Under the pieces are notes generated by a model. It saw only the letters and a program-made list of their open reading frames with translations. It did no database searches and was not told where the DNA came from. Of a stretch of DNA of 64,000 nucleotides, positions 27,359-40,600 are shown one piece after another. The translations under genes and the position numbers were made by a program. Position 1 is the stretch's first letter, and every line of letters starts with the position of its first letter. Where the stretch lies: NCBI RefSeq assembly GCF_000224145.3, contig NC_020168.2, forward strand, positions 6,639,990-6,703,989, given 5' to 3'. This stretch comes from Ciona intestinalis. Taxonomy: Eukaryota > Chordata > Ascidiacea > Phlebobranchia > Cionidae.

Positions 27359-28649
27359 ACAAACGGTGAATTTAAATGTCTCTCTATTTTTTTAGATTTT
27401 GATAAATTTATGGATTCTACATGATCGGAACCAGGGAACCCCCCATTTAGTTCATCTCTTGTTTCCATCCGCACGCTGGCGCTCGTCACTTACTTCTATT
27501 ACGTCATATTTACCCACGTCATATTCGCTTTCCTGTTACGGGGATTGCCCCTAGATTTTGTTTGTTTTGCAACAATGTATTTCCTCATACTGTGACGTCA
27601 TAAGTAAAAAGATACTTTTTGCGGTGTCTCCTTATTTGGAAAACCTTCGAAAGACACGCTGTTTAAACTGTCAGGCATTCCTTAAATGAAAAAAATTAAT
27701 AACCCAGAAATGGTAACTCGTAAGCAGGCACGAGGTGTATGAAACAGAACACCCGTGTTATAACGACTATCGTTACTGCGCCACGGGAGGATAAGAGAGT
27801 TATATTTATTCATTCAAATTTAATTAACGAAAACAATTCGCTGATGTGACGAGACAATCATATATTATTGCGTCAGCATAAAACACGCTGATTGTGGTGG
27901 TTTGTTACGTCATAATGCAGCACTGAGATGCATTTCGGGAGTTGGTGTGACGTCACAAACCGCTTGGTTGATAACACAAGAGACAAAGAAGCTCTTCAAT
28001 TATGACGTCATCAAAGATATATTTGAAATGTAACAATGTCAATTATACATAGCTGGATTATCGAAGCGACATTTTAACAAAACAATAGATAAGAAACGCT
28101 TATATGTGAACGCGCGCGCTTTGGCTATCTTTGTATATAACTTCAGTAACACATAGCTTTCATAAACCAGTGGTTCCTAATATATGGTAAGCGTACCAAT
28201 TGTGGTACATGAAGGTGTTCCAGGTGGTCGTACAGCTTATATAAAACAAACTAATTGACAGTCAATGAAAAAGTTTGGGCCATGTGTGTTCAAAACTAAA
28301 CGGAACATAAATGTATGAAATGGTTCTCGAGTGGAGAACAAGTTTCAATGTTGTAAAGGGCAGTTTAAATATGACGTTGGAAAGTGTTTTGTAAGTGGTG
28401 CGGTGCTCTGTGCTTCTCGCAATGTATGTAGCAGCCACTTGCGTGTCCAACTAATTATGGCTTGAGGTACGCCGCAAATAAACGCCGCGCGACGCAGAGA
28501 AAAAAGTTAAAGCGTCTGTGTTGATCTCGACGACTCGTGCGCGTTTTTCGATGTCAAGCCGCAGGTGTAACTAGTGCGAGAAATAGTTGATCTAAAGCAA
28601 ACAAAGAAACAAGACATCGAGGATTTATTACTTCGCTTGCCGCGTTAAG
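27205..28649. other. Intergenic, upstream of the papilin-type gene
   Basis: Contains the MITE-like element, one SINE-like copy and four TGACGTCA octamers. No gene seen; short minus-strand frames at 27259 and 28262 are chance. Confidence 0.45.
27708..27815 (+). repeat. SINE-like element
   Basis: GTAACTCGTAAGCAGGCACG, AGGTGTATGAAACAGAACAC and TTATAACGACTATCGTTACT, ending in a TTATTCATTCA tail. Confidence 0.75.
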
Positions 28650-31600
28650 ATGGTCAATTGCCGGCGGAATATTGCAGTTTTCGTCGGCGTTGTTTGTTTG
28701 GCTGAAATCTGTTTGTCGCTCTCAGTACTGGTGAGTTATGCTTTATTATCAAAGTATATTGTTATGACAGTTGTGAATATGTTATAGATCGCCTAACATA
28801 TTATATCTGATATCTGTGACGATGTGACAACTTTGTACTAAACATACATTGCAATTACGTTAACTGCCAACTTTATCATTAAACTCATTTGGATGTAATG
28901 ACTTAGATTTTATCTCATTCGCCTCACACCTCGTATGTTATTAAGGTTAATGTATCGGTAATTGCGTCGTCTAGAGAATTAGCGCAAGGTATTGATGTTA
29001 GGTTATTTCGTTATTGGAAACGTATCTTCAAACACGTTTGGTGTATAACCGTGTATTCGTGTATGTCTATATTCGCTGTCGAGGTATAACATGGGTGTCT
29101 TCTTATCCACCAGACATACATGGACACGGGTGAACTCATGCATACTGTCGGGTTATAACAGCAGTGATACCTTATACACAATACACACATGGTACATACA
29201 CCTCATATCCACTGTCGGTCTAACAAATTTCGCACGCGCGGCAATGCATCAACCATCAGTTATCGCTTTGCCCCTTTCCTTTTGCGAACAAAACCGCAAA
29301 AGTTTCGTTACCGAGGTGTGATTCGAACCGTTGCCCTTGTAAGGACCTCAGGGGTGGCATATTGACACAGACAGAGGAAACGACAGCGCGACCATCGGGT
29401 CTGGTTCGACATGACTCATTTTTACGTCACAATGGAAAGGAATAATTATTGCAGCCGAACATAGAGGGCAGTGACCGAGTTTTCGAATTTTAGGTTTAGA
29501 TTTATCTCGTTTGTACCGATTGTTCGATTCCCCTCACGATTTCACGATATTACGTATTATTTATCGCGAATTTTGGCCGTGTGTGTTTTTATCTTTAAGA
29601 ATCGATATCATAATAGTTATTTGTGACGCAACACAGAAGTAGCGCTGTCGACGCGATTATAGCGAAGGTAGCCGATGATTCGTCCGTCGTCGCCCCGTCC
29701 CTAATTCCGGTTGTCGAAACTTTAATCGGTCGTGGACCGACTTCTTACTTTTAAACCTCAAATTAATAGGGCACTACCTGCACTCAATGGCTAGGCTTAT
29801 AGTGTATTTAGGTGTATAGGAATTAACGGTAAGCTTGCTGACTTTATACTGTTATGCTTTGCAGCTTTTTGCAGTCGCGGTTCATATTATACGCACAATT
29901 TATTTCAGAGGCCGTCTGAAAAAATTGCCGCAAAATGATTCTATTTATGGTTTTAATTTTCTTACCCGGCCAATAACCACAGACGTTTAGTTATATAAAC
30001 TTACATGAAATATTTAAAACGATACAGTGGGGTCAGAACCTACACGCGCTGGATTTCAAAACACTACGACTTAACATAAAGTAGGGTGGGGAAAGATGGG
30101 ACACATTTTCTTTCTATTTTCTCCTCTCATTCGGTAGTAAACAAAGAACACACAAAGAATAATAACCCGTATTTAAATGTTTAAAACACGATCAGGATAT
30201 TTGGATATTATTAAAGGTGTCCCATCTTACCAACAACGATCAATACACAATATTTGAAGGGGACATGGGATACAGGTAGCCTTGTTGTTCACTCGTTATC
30301 TATAGACAATTCGAAAATAGTTTTGATATCTCTGGAAATACTCGATGCAGGTGGTCTAATAATAAAAAGGGAGGAACGCCATTAGGCAGATTTCAAATAT
30401 TTATGGATTCCACAGAATATAATAAACATGAATGCTATTTTTGGCATTCGGTTGAATTCTCAATTATTTTCGTCGTAAACTACCTGGTAAACAAGCCGTG
30501 TCTATGAGGTCATAATGCGTGATGACGTGTGTAAGTAGATAATAATTATCCTCACTTCAATTCAAGTTGTTATTCGCTGTCGGTTTCGGATGAGTAACCT
30601 TGCAGTTGTGTATCACCCTAACCGTTGTGAAGATAGGACAAACAAGTTGAATTGGGACTTAGACGCAAGCTGACCAACGTTGGTAGTAAACAAAGAAAGT
30701 TTACAGAATTATATAACCGTATCCTTGCGACTTTAAAAGAGCGTTGTGTTAATTGTTAAAAACGCGAACAGAAAATATGGTTAATGTATGCTAACGGTAT
30801 CTATCCTATCCAACAGTACTATATATCTGTATTGAACAAATAACGGTAAAACGACAGCCTTTATAACTCGATATGAATAAATGTACGTATGCATCTGCGG
30901 TCAAATTGGCATTAAAACAATATTATTTGATTCTAAATACGATAAAAACCAATTTGAATTTATAGCTATGCTAACATTATGATTACATGCCCTCTAACCA
31001 GGTCTATAAGACCATTGGTTGTTTACAAATCTTGTGTTTTTGTTTATCCAATGCTTCAAGTGGTCGGCTCACAACTAAACGACGTTAAGTTAAACAAGAG
31101 AGCAAACATTCCTTAAACGGGATTTAACTAACTCGTGGTTAACTGAATAAACAACGAAAAGTGAATACGACATGGGCGTCGTTGTTTTGTATAAACACGC
31201 GCGGTATGCGGTGTCAGGGGTCACTGAGGTTCAGTGACGTCATAGTACTCTCTGACGTCATAACGGTAGCAGTTATTCCACTGTCCCACTTATTTGTTGA
31301 TGTTTAAATAAAAGGCTTAATAATTTGATAGGACCAAAGTGGTTGGTAAAGATGAATATTTTGTTTAGAATCCTTGGTTCTTATAAATTCACGAATCGTT
31401 TAGTATTTCTTCAACCGTATCGCCTCTACTTCAGTTTATTGAACAATAAAAACTTTTAAGTAAATAAAGAAACCGAAAACCTGCACCGGCCTGGAGTAAA
31501 ATTTTTATTTAAGGAAAAAATCTAAACTACATCCATGGACCTTGCCACAATGCCTAACCCATAGAGAATGGGCATAAAGTAGGGTGGGGAGGGAGACGGG

Positions 31601-34600
31601 ACACCTTTCGCTCATAATTTCCAAATATTCTGATCGTGTTTTAAACGATTAACAACGGTGTATGTGACGTGAGGATACGGTTTTATACTTTTCTGAATAT
31701 TCTTAGTCTACTACCAAGTGGTGAGAGAAAATAGAATGAAAAGTGTCCCATCTTCCCCTACCCTACTATACGATCACTTGCATATACCGCATTCCCAAAG
31801 TTGCCGAATTGACAAATAAGAGTCAGTTTTGCAAGAATGCTTCTGCATGGAATAAAACATAGAATTAAGACTTTTACGCCGTGTATAGTGTCATGCACCG
31901 CGTACAAGATGGCCCGATACATATAGTAAGATGGGGTAGATGGGACACCTTTTTATTCTATTTTCTCGTTCTATTTGGTAGTAAACAAAGAACATTCAAC
32001 GAGTTATAAAACCGTATTCGCACGACTCCCATAGACCGTTGGGAATCGTTTAAAACACGATCAGGATATTTGGATATAATGTGCTAAAGGTGCCCCGTCT
32101 TCTCCCACCCTACTAAGACGTCGAAACGTCGGTACGAAAATGCCAGAAGAGCCGTTTCACAAAACAAAGACGAAATAAAATCTTATTTTAACCCAGGAAT
32201 TAACCGAGACATAAATACCTAAATTGCCACTAATAGAGTAAACGACATTGCAAAAACATAAAAGTGAATAAATTAAAACAAACTGCTGTAAAACTGATGT
32301 TTTGGCACTTACATGTTAAAGTTATGGTCCGAAGTGACGTATTGCTATCTTACGTCGCCGATTGAGTTTTAATGTTTATTGATGACGCAATAATTGCTAT
32401 TTAGCTGAACTTATGACACCACAGCTGTGTCCAAATATCTTTGCTATGTTTACTAAACTTAAAATAAGCGTCGTGGCCGCTAAGTGCCCTCCCCCCACTT
32501 ATACGGGTTTACACAGCAGCGGCTTCGCGTTGGCACGATTGTGACGTAATAACTAAACCGCGAAACCACCTGGGTTTGTTTTAATTTGAAAGCCACCCAT
32601 GTTTAACACGTGTGTGGTTTGTTGCAGACACTGCAGAGCAACGAGACCCTGCTGGAGGTCGAGCACGGATGGGGGGCATGGGGCAAGTGGGAGCCTTGTA
32701 GTAGAAGTTGTGGTGGTGGCGTGACGTTTATGCAACGCTCTTGTTTGTTCACAAGGTGATTATGACGTGATTAAACATTATTTTAAACATTATATAATTA
32801 CCCACAGAGTTAAATACGTGGTAACTCGTAAGCAGGCACGAGGTGTATGAAACAGAACATCCATGTTATAACGACTGTCGTTTTCTAGCCATAAGAGACT
32901 AAGTCACATTCATTCATTCATTCATACTGTGTATATACCAAAACATGGCTGTTTATTTTGTTCTTTATAATTTAAACATGTTTTGCTTCGTATCGTAGCG
33001 GTGTCGTCGGTTCGCAGGCTTCTTGAACGCCAATCGTCGCGTAATTGTCGTCGCATCTTCGATGGCGTGTTCTGAATAAATAAACAGCGTTGTTTCGCCT
33101 ATAACAAGCTATGTGACGTCATAAAGAACGCGACTCGCGAATTTGCAAGACAATCGGCGCCGAACCGGAAGATCGGAGGCACCGTGTGCATCCGGTTTCA
33201 TTCAACGTCATAATATCGGTTGTTTCCTGTCGCTACGGATGTGACGTCACAAGTGCTTGAACTTGCTCGACATAGAAATAATATATTGCTTCGAAAACCG
33301 AATCGACTTGGTCCGGTGACTGCATTGTGACGTCACAAGCATAATTGTGCGACGCTTCGTCGTCGATTCTTCGTTTTACATTCGCTGTCCATTCATGGCC
33401 AACAAAGCAGAGAAAACGCGAGAACCAACGTTCTTAAGTTTCGCTCCCAGGAAACCGCTTGATACCGTAAACCTCAATTACCAATTCACCTGTTTATTCT
33501 GAAACAAAGACGACTGTGACGTAGGAACGTGGTAACTTCGGCTACCTTTCAATATATATCTTCATCATATGCATGGCCTAACTAATGCAATCTGTAACTA
33601 TAGTTTTGCGTTCTCTGCATTCATAGTAGCGTACATCGGTGTGGTTATCGTGTGTCCGGATAATAGCCAAGGGATACTGGGTTCGAGGCCCGGTGTTTCT
33701 TTGGGCAAGACTCTATATAAACATAACCACATAAAAGTAGCACACGTAGTAACTGGGAACTGAGCAAGAGGTGTATGAAACAGAACACCCTTGTTATAAG
33801 GACTATCGTTACCCGCTACGCAAGGATAAATAGGTTACATTGTATAAAAGTCAAAATCTCAAACCTACTAATTTAAAGCCGGCATTTTACTTTACCATTA
33901 TTCTTAAGTTACTGATCAAAGCACCTTCTTATAACCTGAACCATATCTACTTTCGTATACCATGCTTTACGACTCTTTAATATCAGACCTCTAATCTTAA
34001 CAACCTTATTATTACTTACACAGATCTAACGGGCTACCCGACTGTATTGGGCAAAGCAGAAAATACAGCTCGTGCTTTATACAGGTATAGTGATCGCTCT
34101 ATATAATATTAAGCTTGCTATCAAACTACTTTTAAATTCACGGCCAAAACCTTATGACATATAGGTCTTACACTGTTGGTGGTTTGTCTTTCTTGCCCAT
34201 GAGTAAAGTTATTGACTTCTCTAACAATTTATTGTCAGTGGGAAACGTCTAGCACTGGATTTTTTTCGATTTAACATGCTTAATGTTATCAACCTGCCAT
34301 GAGACCAGGGATTTAAAGAAACAGTTGGCCAAATAATTCAAAAGGGTGCATGATAGGCAAACGTATTATTCAACATTTCGGTGAACTTAAATGAATTTAT
34401 AAACCAAACCACAAAGTAATGTGGTGACTTTGCAATCGGTTACAACACATACTGGTTTTTGCTCAGCCCTTTTGAAAACAACAGTAGGGTGGGGTAAGAT
34501 GAGACACCTTTTCATTCTATTTTTCCGTCCAATTTAGTAGTAAAAAAAAGTAGTTATAAAACCGTTTCCTCACGACTCCTATAGACCGTTGATAAAAACG

Positions 34601-37600
34601 ATCATGGTTTTTGGATATTGTATGCTAAAGGTGTCCCACCTTATCCCACCCCACTATATAAGCCAAAGTATGGGGACCACCAGCCTCTAGAAAACAGTGA
34701 TAAATGGTCGAATCCTTTTAGACTTGGTGCCAAAGACTTATTTAGACATTTGATGCCAACTAAGGGATAAGGGATGAGACGTGCTCAGCGAAAGTGGGTT
34801 TCAAACGAAACTGGCTTTGTTTTGATATGGTGTGTTAAAAAAATTATAGAAATGGTATTTGTGCGTCGTTGACACGCGACGTTTACAGCCCCGTGAACAT
34901 TGTTTGTTTTGTATCCCTGATACGTCACAATTAGACGCAACAAGAACAGCACGTCGGGCGATTGTTTTGAATTCTTTGCATTGTTACATCATAACATCAA
35001 TTGTTTCAGGATTGTCCTGATGGTTCTATAGATTTCCGGTCGGAACAATGCTCGAATTTTAACAACCGAAGTTTCGATGGAAGGCGACATACATGGAGAC
35101 CATACGTTGGAAGTGAGTTTTGACGTCACAATTGCAGCTATGCTCGCGCGGTTCTTCGGCGATAGGGGAAATAAAACTCCTTTTTAACTTGCATAAATGA
35201 ATGTCGGGCAATGGTAATTTAACACGAGTGTCCTATTCCATACATTTAATGCATTTCGTTCGTATAAACCAGTGTTTCCCAAACTTTCATGGTTTGTGGC
35301 TCCTTTTAGAGGCACCCACGCTCCTGCTCCATAAATAAAGTAACCTACATTTGCTTAACGTATAAAAGCCTATATCAGTTTTTTTTCGCAACTTTGCAGC
35401 AACAAAGTGACATATATGAGCCTTTCAGTTTTGTGGCCGCAGGTTTTTAACTCGGTAATCGCTAAAAGTTATACCTCATCCCATATTGGTAGATAAAAGT
35501 GAATGCAAAAGTTCATAACAATATTTGGGTTCAGAAAAGTTTTCTGATCGTGGTTTCTGGTTTCCTTATCTAGGTCACTGTTCGTAATATTGCGTCACAA
35601 TTACTCAAATTCCGATCGCCGATTAGCGCCCTAATTGTGACGTCACAGACGTGGCAAGGTTATCGCGACAATGTTGATCGAATGTCAGCAGAGAAAACTT
35701 TTTACGCTTTTTCGCGATCGCGATTCGAATGACTAATTGAGCGTTGTCTACACGTTACCTTTGTCTACGTCACAATAGACGCGTGGGAATTCGAATTTCA
35801 CCCGCATCGGTGCACACCCGACTTTTATTGCTACGTCATCAATTTCACACCCTGTTAATTAACAGGACATAAAATAAAATAAAATTAATGGAAATTGACG
35901 TCATTGATATGAACATAAACATCCGAGATATAAATAGATTCCACTCCGGTTTAGGAAGTCCGATCTTCCGTTCCCACGGTGTCCATATTTCCCACAACTG
36001 TCCATTAAATCTGAATCTTAAAGCGACGTTTACACAACAGTGAGGCTACCGTTGTCACAACTCATTCGATACACCTGCTTGTAATGGTATGCGTACCCCA
36101 GACATAAGCTAACCCAAAGGGCTTGCCTCGCTGTAATATAACCCCATTACACCCCTGTTTTGTGTTATACACTATGGCGTACAACCCAGCAAACTATGCG
36201 AGAATAAACGTTTACATAAGGCGTAGACATTCATGCTACTATGGGGTAAGATGGATACCGTTAGCACATAATGTCCCATATTTCCTAATCGTGTTTTTAA
36301 CAATTAACAGCGCCCTTTGGCGAGAATTGAAATGTACTTTTTGTATGTTAGTGTTTCACACGGTTTCTGCGTTACACTATCCAGCGTAACTTATAAATGA
36401 TGCCACAATAATTTGTGCAGTTTATTCTTTAATAGTTCATTAGTAAAATACAATCAAAGATAAAAAACACGGTCGCTACAGCCAGCATATAAATTACTCA
36501 CGTTGATTAAGAGGGATTTTGTCTCTGTTGTTATGATTGCAAGTAACGTAATGTGATCTTCGAACACCTGGTAGAAATTTGTTTCTATTCTATATGGGTG
36601 AAGTCTTACCACGAGTCCCACCATAGAGCATAGTGCTCATTACCTTTAGTGCTTAAAGTGTAATGGCATTAATATGCTTTCAAAGAGGTTCTAATGAGGG
36701 GCGCGCCAAGTTATTTGAGATATTAGCGAGGGTTGGCCCAATACCCGCAATTATATAGTATAGGGTAGGGGAAGATAGGGACACCTTTAGCACCTAATAT
36801 TCGAATATACTGGTCGTGTTTCAAACAATTAACAACGGTCTTTGAGATTATTGAGGGGACGCTTTATAATTTTTTGAATGTTCTTTGTTTTACTACCAAA
36901 TGCTAGGTCGATAAAATTAAATGAAAAGTTGTCCTATCTTCTCCTTTCCTATACTATATAACTAACTTCGAGACGATTTATCAGCGTTAATATACATACC
37001 TTTAGCTTTTATAACTATGTTCTTTAGGTTCGGTTTCAAATCCATGCGAGCTCCACTGTCAACCAGAAGAAGAAAGTTTCTTCATGAAACTTGCTGATAA
37101 AGTGGTTGATGGCACGAGGTGTGATGACGTTTCGTTCAACGTCTGCGTGGACGGGGCTTGTCAGGTGGGTGGGGTAAGATGGATCGTATAGTAGGGTGGG
37201 GTAAGATGGGACATCTTTTCGTTTAGGTTTCTCTTTCTATTTGGTAGTAAACAAAGAACATTCAATGAATTATAAAACCGTATCCCCGACTCCCATAGAC
37301 CGTTGTTAATTCTTTAAAACACGATCAGGCTATTTGGATATTATGTATCACAGATGTCCCATCTTCCCCCACCCTACTATACGCATATGTGATATAAACA
37401 ACGTACAGTCTACCTTTATAATAAATCAACCACAAAAAACTGAACACAAAGCCTTTATATAGATATAAATATATAACCACCAAAATTTACGCAACAATTG
37501 CAGCTGCTTTTGTTGGTTTACTGGCTTTGCAAAATAGCTGAAGNNNNNNNNNNNNNNNNNNNNNNNNNNNNNNNNNNNNNNNNNNNNNNNNNNTCAGCTA

Positions 37601-40600
37601 TTTTGGATATTATGTATTAAAGATGTCCCATCTTCCCCCACCCTACTATATATTTAAATGTTCTCTGGTGCATATGTGATATAAACAACGTACAGTCTAC
37701 CTTAATAATAAATCAACCACAAAAAACTGAACACAAAGCCTTTATATAGATATAAATATATAACCACCAAAATTTACGCAACAATTGCAGCTGCTTTTGT
37801 TGGTTTACTGGCTTTGCAAAATAAAAAAAGTCCCAATGTGGTGTGAGCAGAAACATCTCATCCATCGTCCCCCCATTACTGTCATATCTATGCGACTTAA
37901 ACTCACCGTAAATATGCGACCTTTGACCTCCGTTTTGACCCCTGACCCCTAAGGGCGAAGGTTAATCCTCTCTTGGCGCTTTCGCTTCATGATTGTTGAC
38001 AAAAGAGATCATTTTAAGTATTGGTCACTTTTTGGGGTATTTTTATCCGAATTTTTGCGAGACCGGTGGCATTTTCGCGGCGTCTTTGGATCTTTATTGT
38101 AAGAAGTAGATACAGGTCGGGGAACCTGTAAGTAAGGAGTTCTTCTTGAACCACTTTTCTTCCAATTAAATTTTGATTTGTTTAATTAACTTCTTGTGAG
38201 CTAACTTTGATTATATTGTCATTTTAGCACGACGTTTTTATTTGACACTTTTAGTCACGTTATTTACGGTCAAAACATTCTCTGGGCCTGTTTGCGATAA
38301 ACAAAAATTAAAAAACGAAATTCATAACACCCTACACAGCAAACGCTGAAACGTTTTTATAAATTATTATTAATTAGTAAAACTTTCTCGGCGCACCTGA
38401 GCCCTTTTAATAGCGGTTCAATATTTGCCGATCAGAGAGTTTTGAGAAATCGGTATAAGCATCAAACAAGGTACCAGGTCGTGTCGTTTTGATATAAATT
38501 GCCGCTAACCGACTCAAGTGAAATATATAATTAAAGTTGAGTCAGGAAACCTAAATTACACTCGCGTACAAGTTAGCAACGTAAGGCGTAACATTATTGT
38601 CATTATTACTCGAACTTAATTGTCGATTTTGAATTAGTAATTATGATGTCACAAACCATATTATGATGTGATAGTTAGGAAATTATTACTCAACAATGGA
38701 TGATTGTCACGTAACAATCACCTGAAACAAAGCATGATATTGTTTAATTGTCTACACCACAATTTCCTTTGTTACGACACAAAAGAAAGACAATCTAGTA
38801 ACAAATTGTTTGTGACGTATCAATGTCCATTATTCGTTCACTTTACACTTCACTTGTTTCACAATTAACTGACAAATAGGTTTGTGGTTAAACAACTACG
38901 TAACAATACTTTTCGTGTACAAACAATCCCCATTATTAGATAGGGAAGAGTAACAATCAGCCACCCATTGTGTAGAAACCACAGCCTAAGTGTCAGTTAT
39001 TTCCTCCCCTGTTATAACGAACCTCCTGAGCTTTCTATCAACTCTCGTTTGTAACTGTTCGCGTGATAAGCGACGTACAGTGTGCCGTTTTAAAAAAATT
39101 AGGGGAAAACACAAAGAGTATACTAGCTCGTTATAAAAGTTGCCAAACAGTGTACAGTTTGTAAAACAAGCGTCAAACTGTTTACCACCTCAAGTTATAC
39201 GTCACCATTGTTTATGACATCATTAACATACTTTATGACGTATACAGGAGGTTGGTTGTGACATGATGTTGGGATCTGGATTACGCGAAGATCGATGTCG
39301 TGAGTGTGGGGGGGATGGTTCATCTTGTTACCACGCAACCGGGATATTTTCAACCTCCGGGTTACGTAAAGGTGAGTGACGTGAACCATACATTATGACG
39401 TAACAGGCTATGACGTATTAGACTGTTACGTAATATGCTACATTATAATATACAATAGGTACAAAGACGTAATACGTTATGACGTAATATTGACCTATGT
39501 CGTGCGGAATAAGCCTACCACAACATACGTCTCAACATTTGGGTCAACGGAGTTCTAACGTCTAATTGTCACACACATAATAGTATAGCGGTAAGATAAA
39601 TACCGTTAGCGCATTATACCCATGTTTCCTAATCGTGTCCAGAACCTTAAGACAAACGCTGTTTAAATGTAGTTTAACAGTTAATTCCCATCTCTTGGTT
39701 GTTTTAATCAATATGAACTTTGATAATGTGATCGAAGAGATGAATAATTCATGGTTTATATTTAGACGTGTGGTGGAGCCCGTGTTACTGTATATGGTAT
39801 CCATAGAAAACGTGGCGAGACAACAGGCTATGTTTACCAGTCTGTATTGTCTTTACCCAACATTCCACCCTAAATCTAACACCTTTATATAAGAATACAC
39901 GAAACGCTACCGACTATAGAGCAACACAAGTCGATTCCAACTAATTGTGTATCAATAGGAGATATATTGTGCCAATAACTAGCGAGATCGGTCTCTCTTT
40001 AAGTATAGTAGGATAAGATGGGACACCTCCCATTTGGTAGTAAACAACGAAAATTCAAAGAATTATAAAATCGTATTCTCACGACTCCCATCCGTTGTTA
40101 ATTGTTCAGAACATGATCAGGATATTTTGATAATACGTGCTCAAGGTGTCCCACCTTACCCTACAGTACTATACATTCGAATACGAGATGAGAAAAGTCC
40201 ATTAATATGAATAATAGATCAGAGTTAGATTCATAGAACACATTACATCAGTTATCCTTTTACAAGCAGATGTCTGGGTCGTGGTTTAAATCCCCCCCCC
40301 CCCCATTATAGCTTAATACCCAGATAACAATCTTACCCCCTGCGCTTTAATTATACACCAGCAATGTGTTTAGCGCACCTGCCTCTAGTCTGGAGATTAC
40401 TTGTCCAGTGGCCCTTATGGGTTGTCTAAATTGTCAGCCGTACATTACAAAAATCCAAGAAAATGAAACACAAACCGTAAAAAAGTATAAAACAGAACAC
40501 CCGTGCTATAACGACTGTCATTTTCCACTACCCAAGGATAAATAAGTTGTACTCATTCAATCATCCACAAAGTTACATACAAAGTAACTCGTAAGTGGGC

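Noticed and set aside
29300-29345. Possible tRNA gene on the minus strand (CGGTTCGAATCACACC)
   Set aside because: Good B box but no matching acceptor stem or anticodon arm; more likely a tRNA-related repeat fragment.
33018-33066. Candidate missing papilin exon
   Set aside because: Phase fits, but donor GGC|GTGTTC is weak and only one cysteine is present, so it does not complete the TSP1 repeat.
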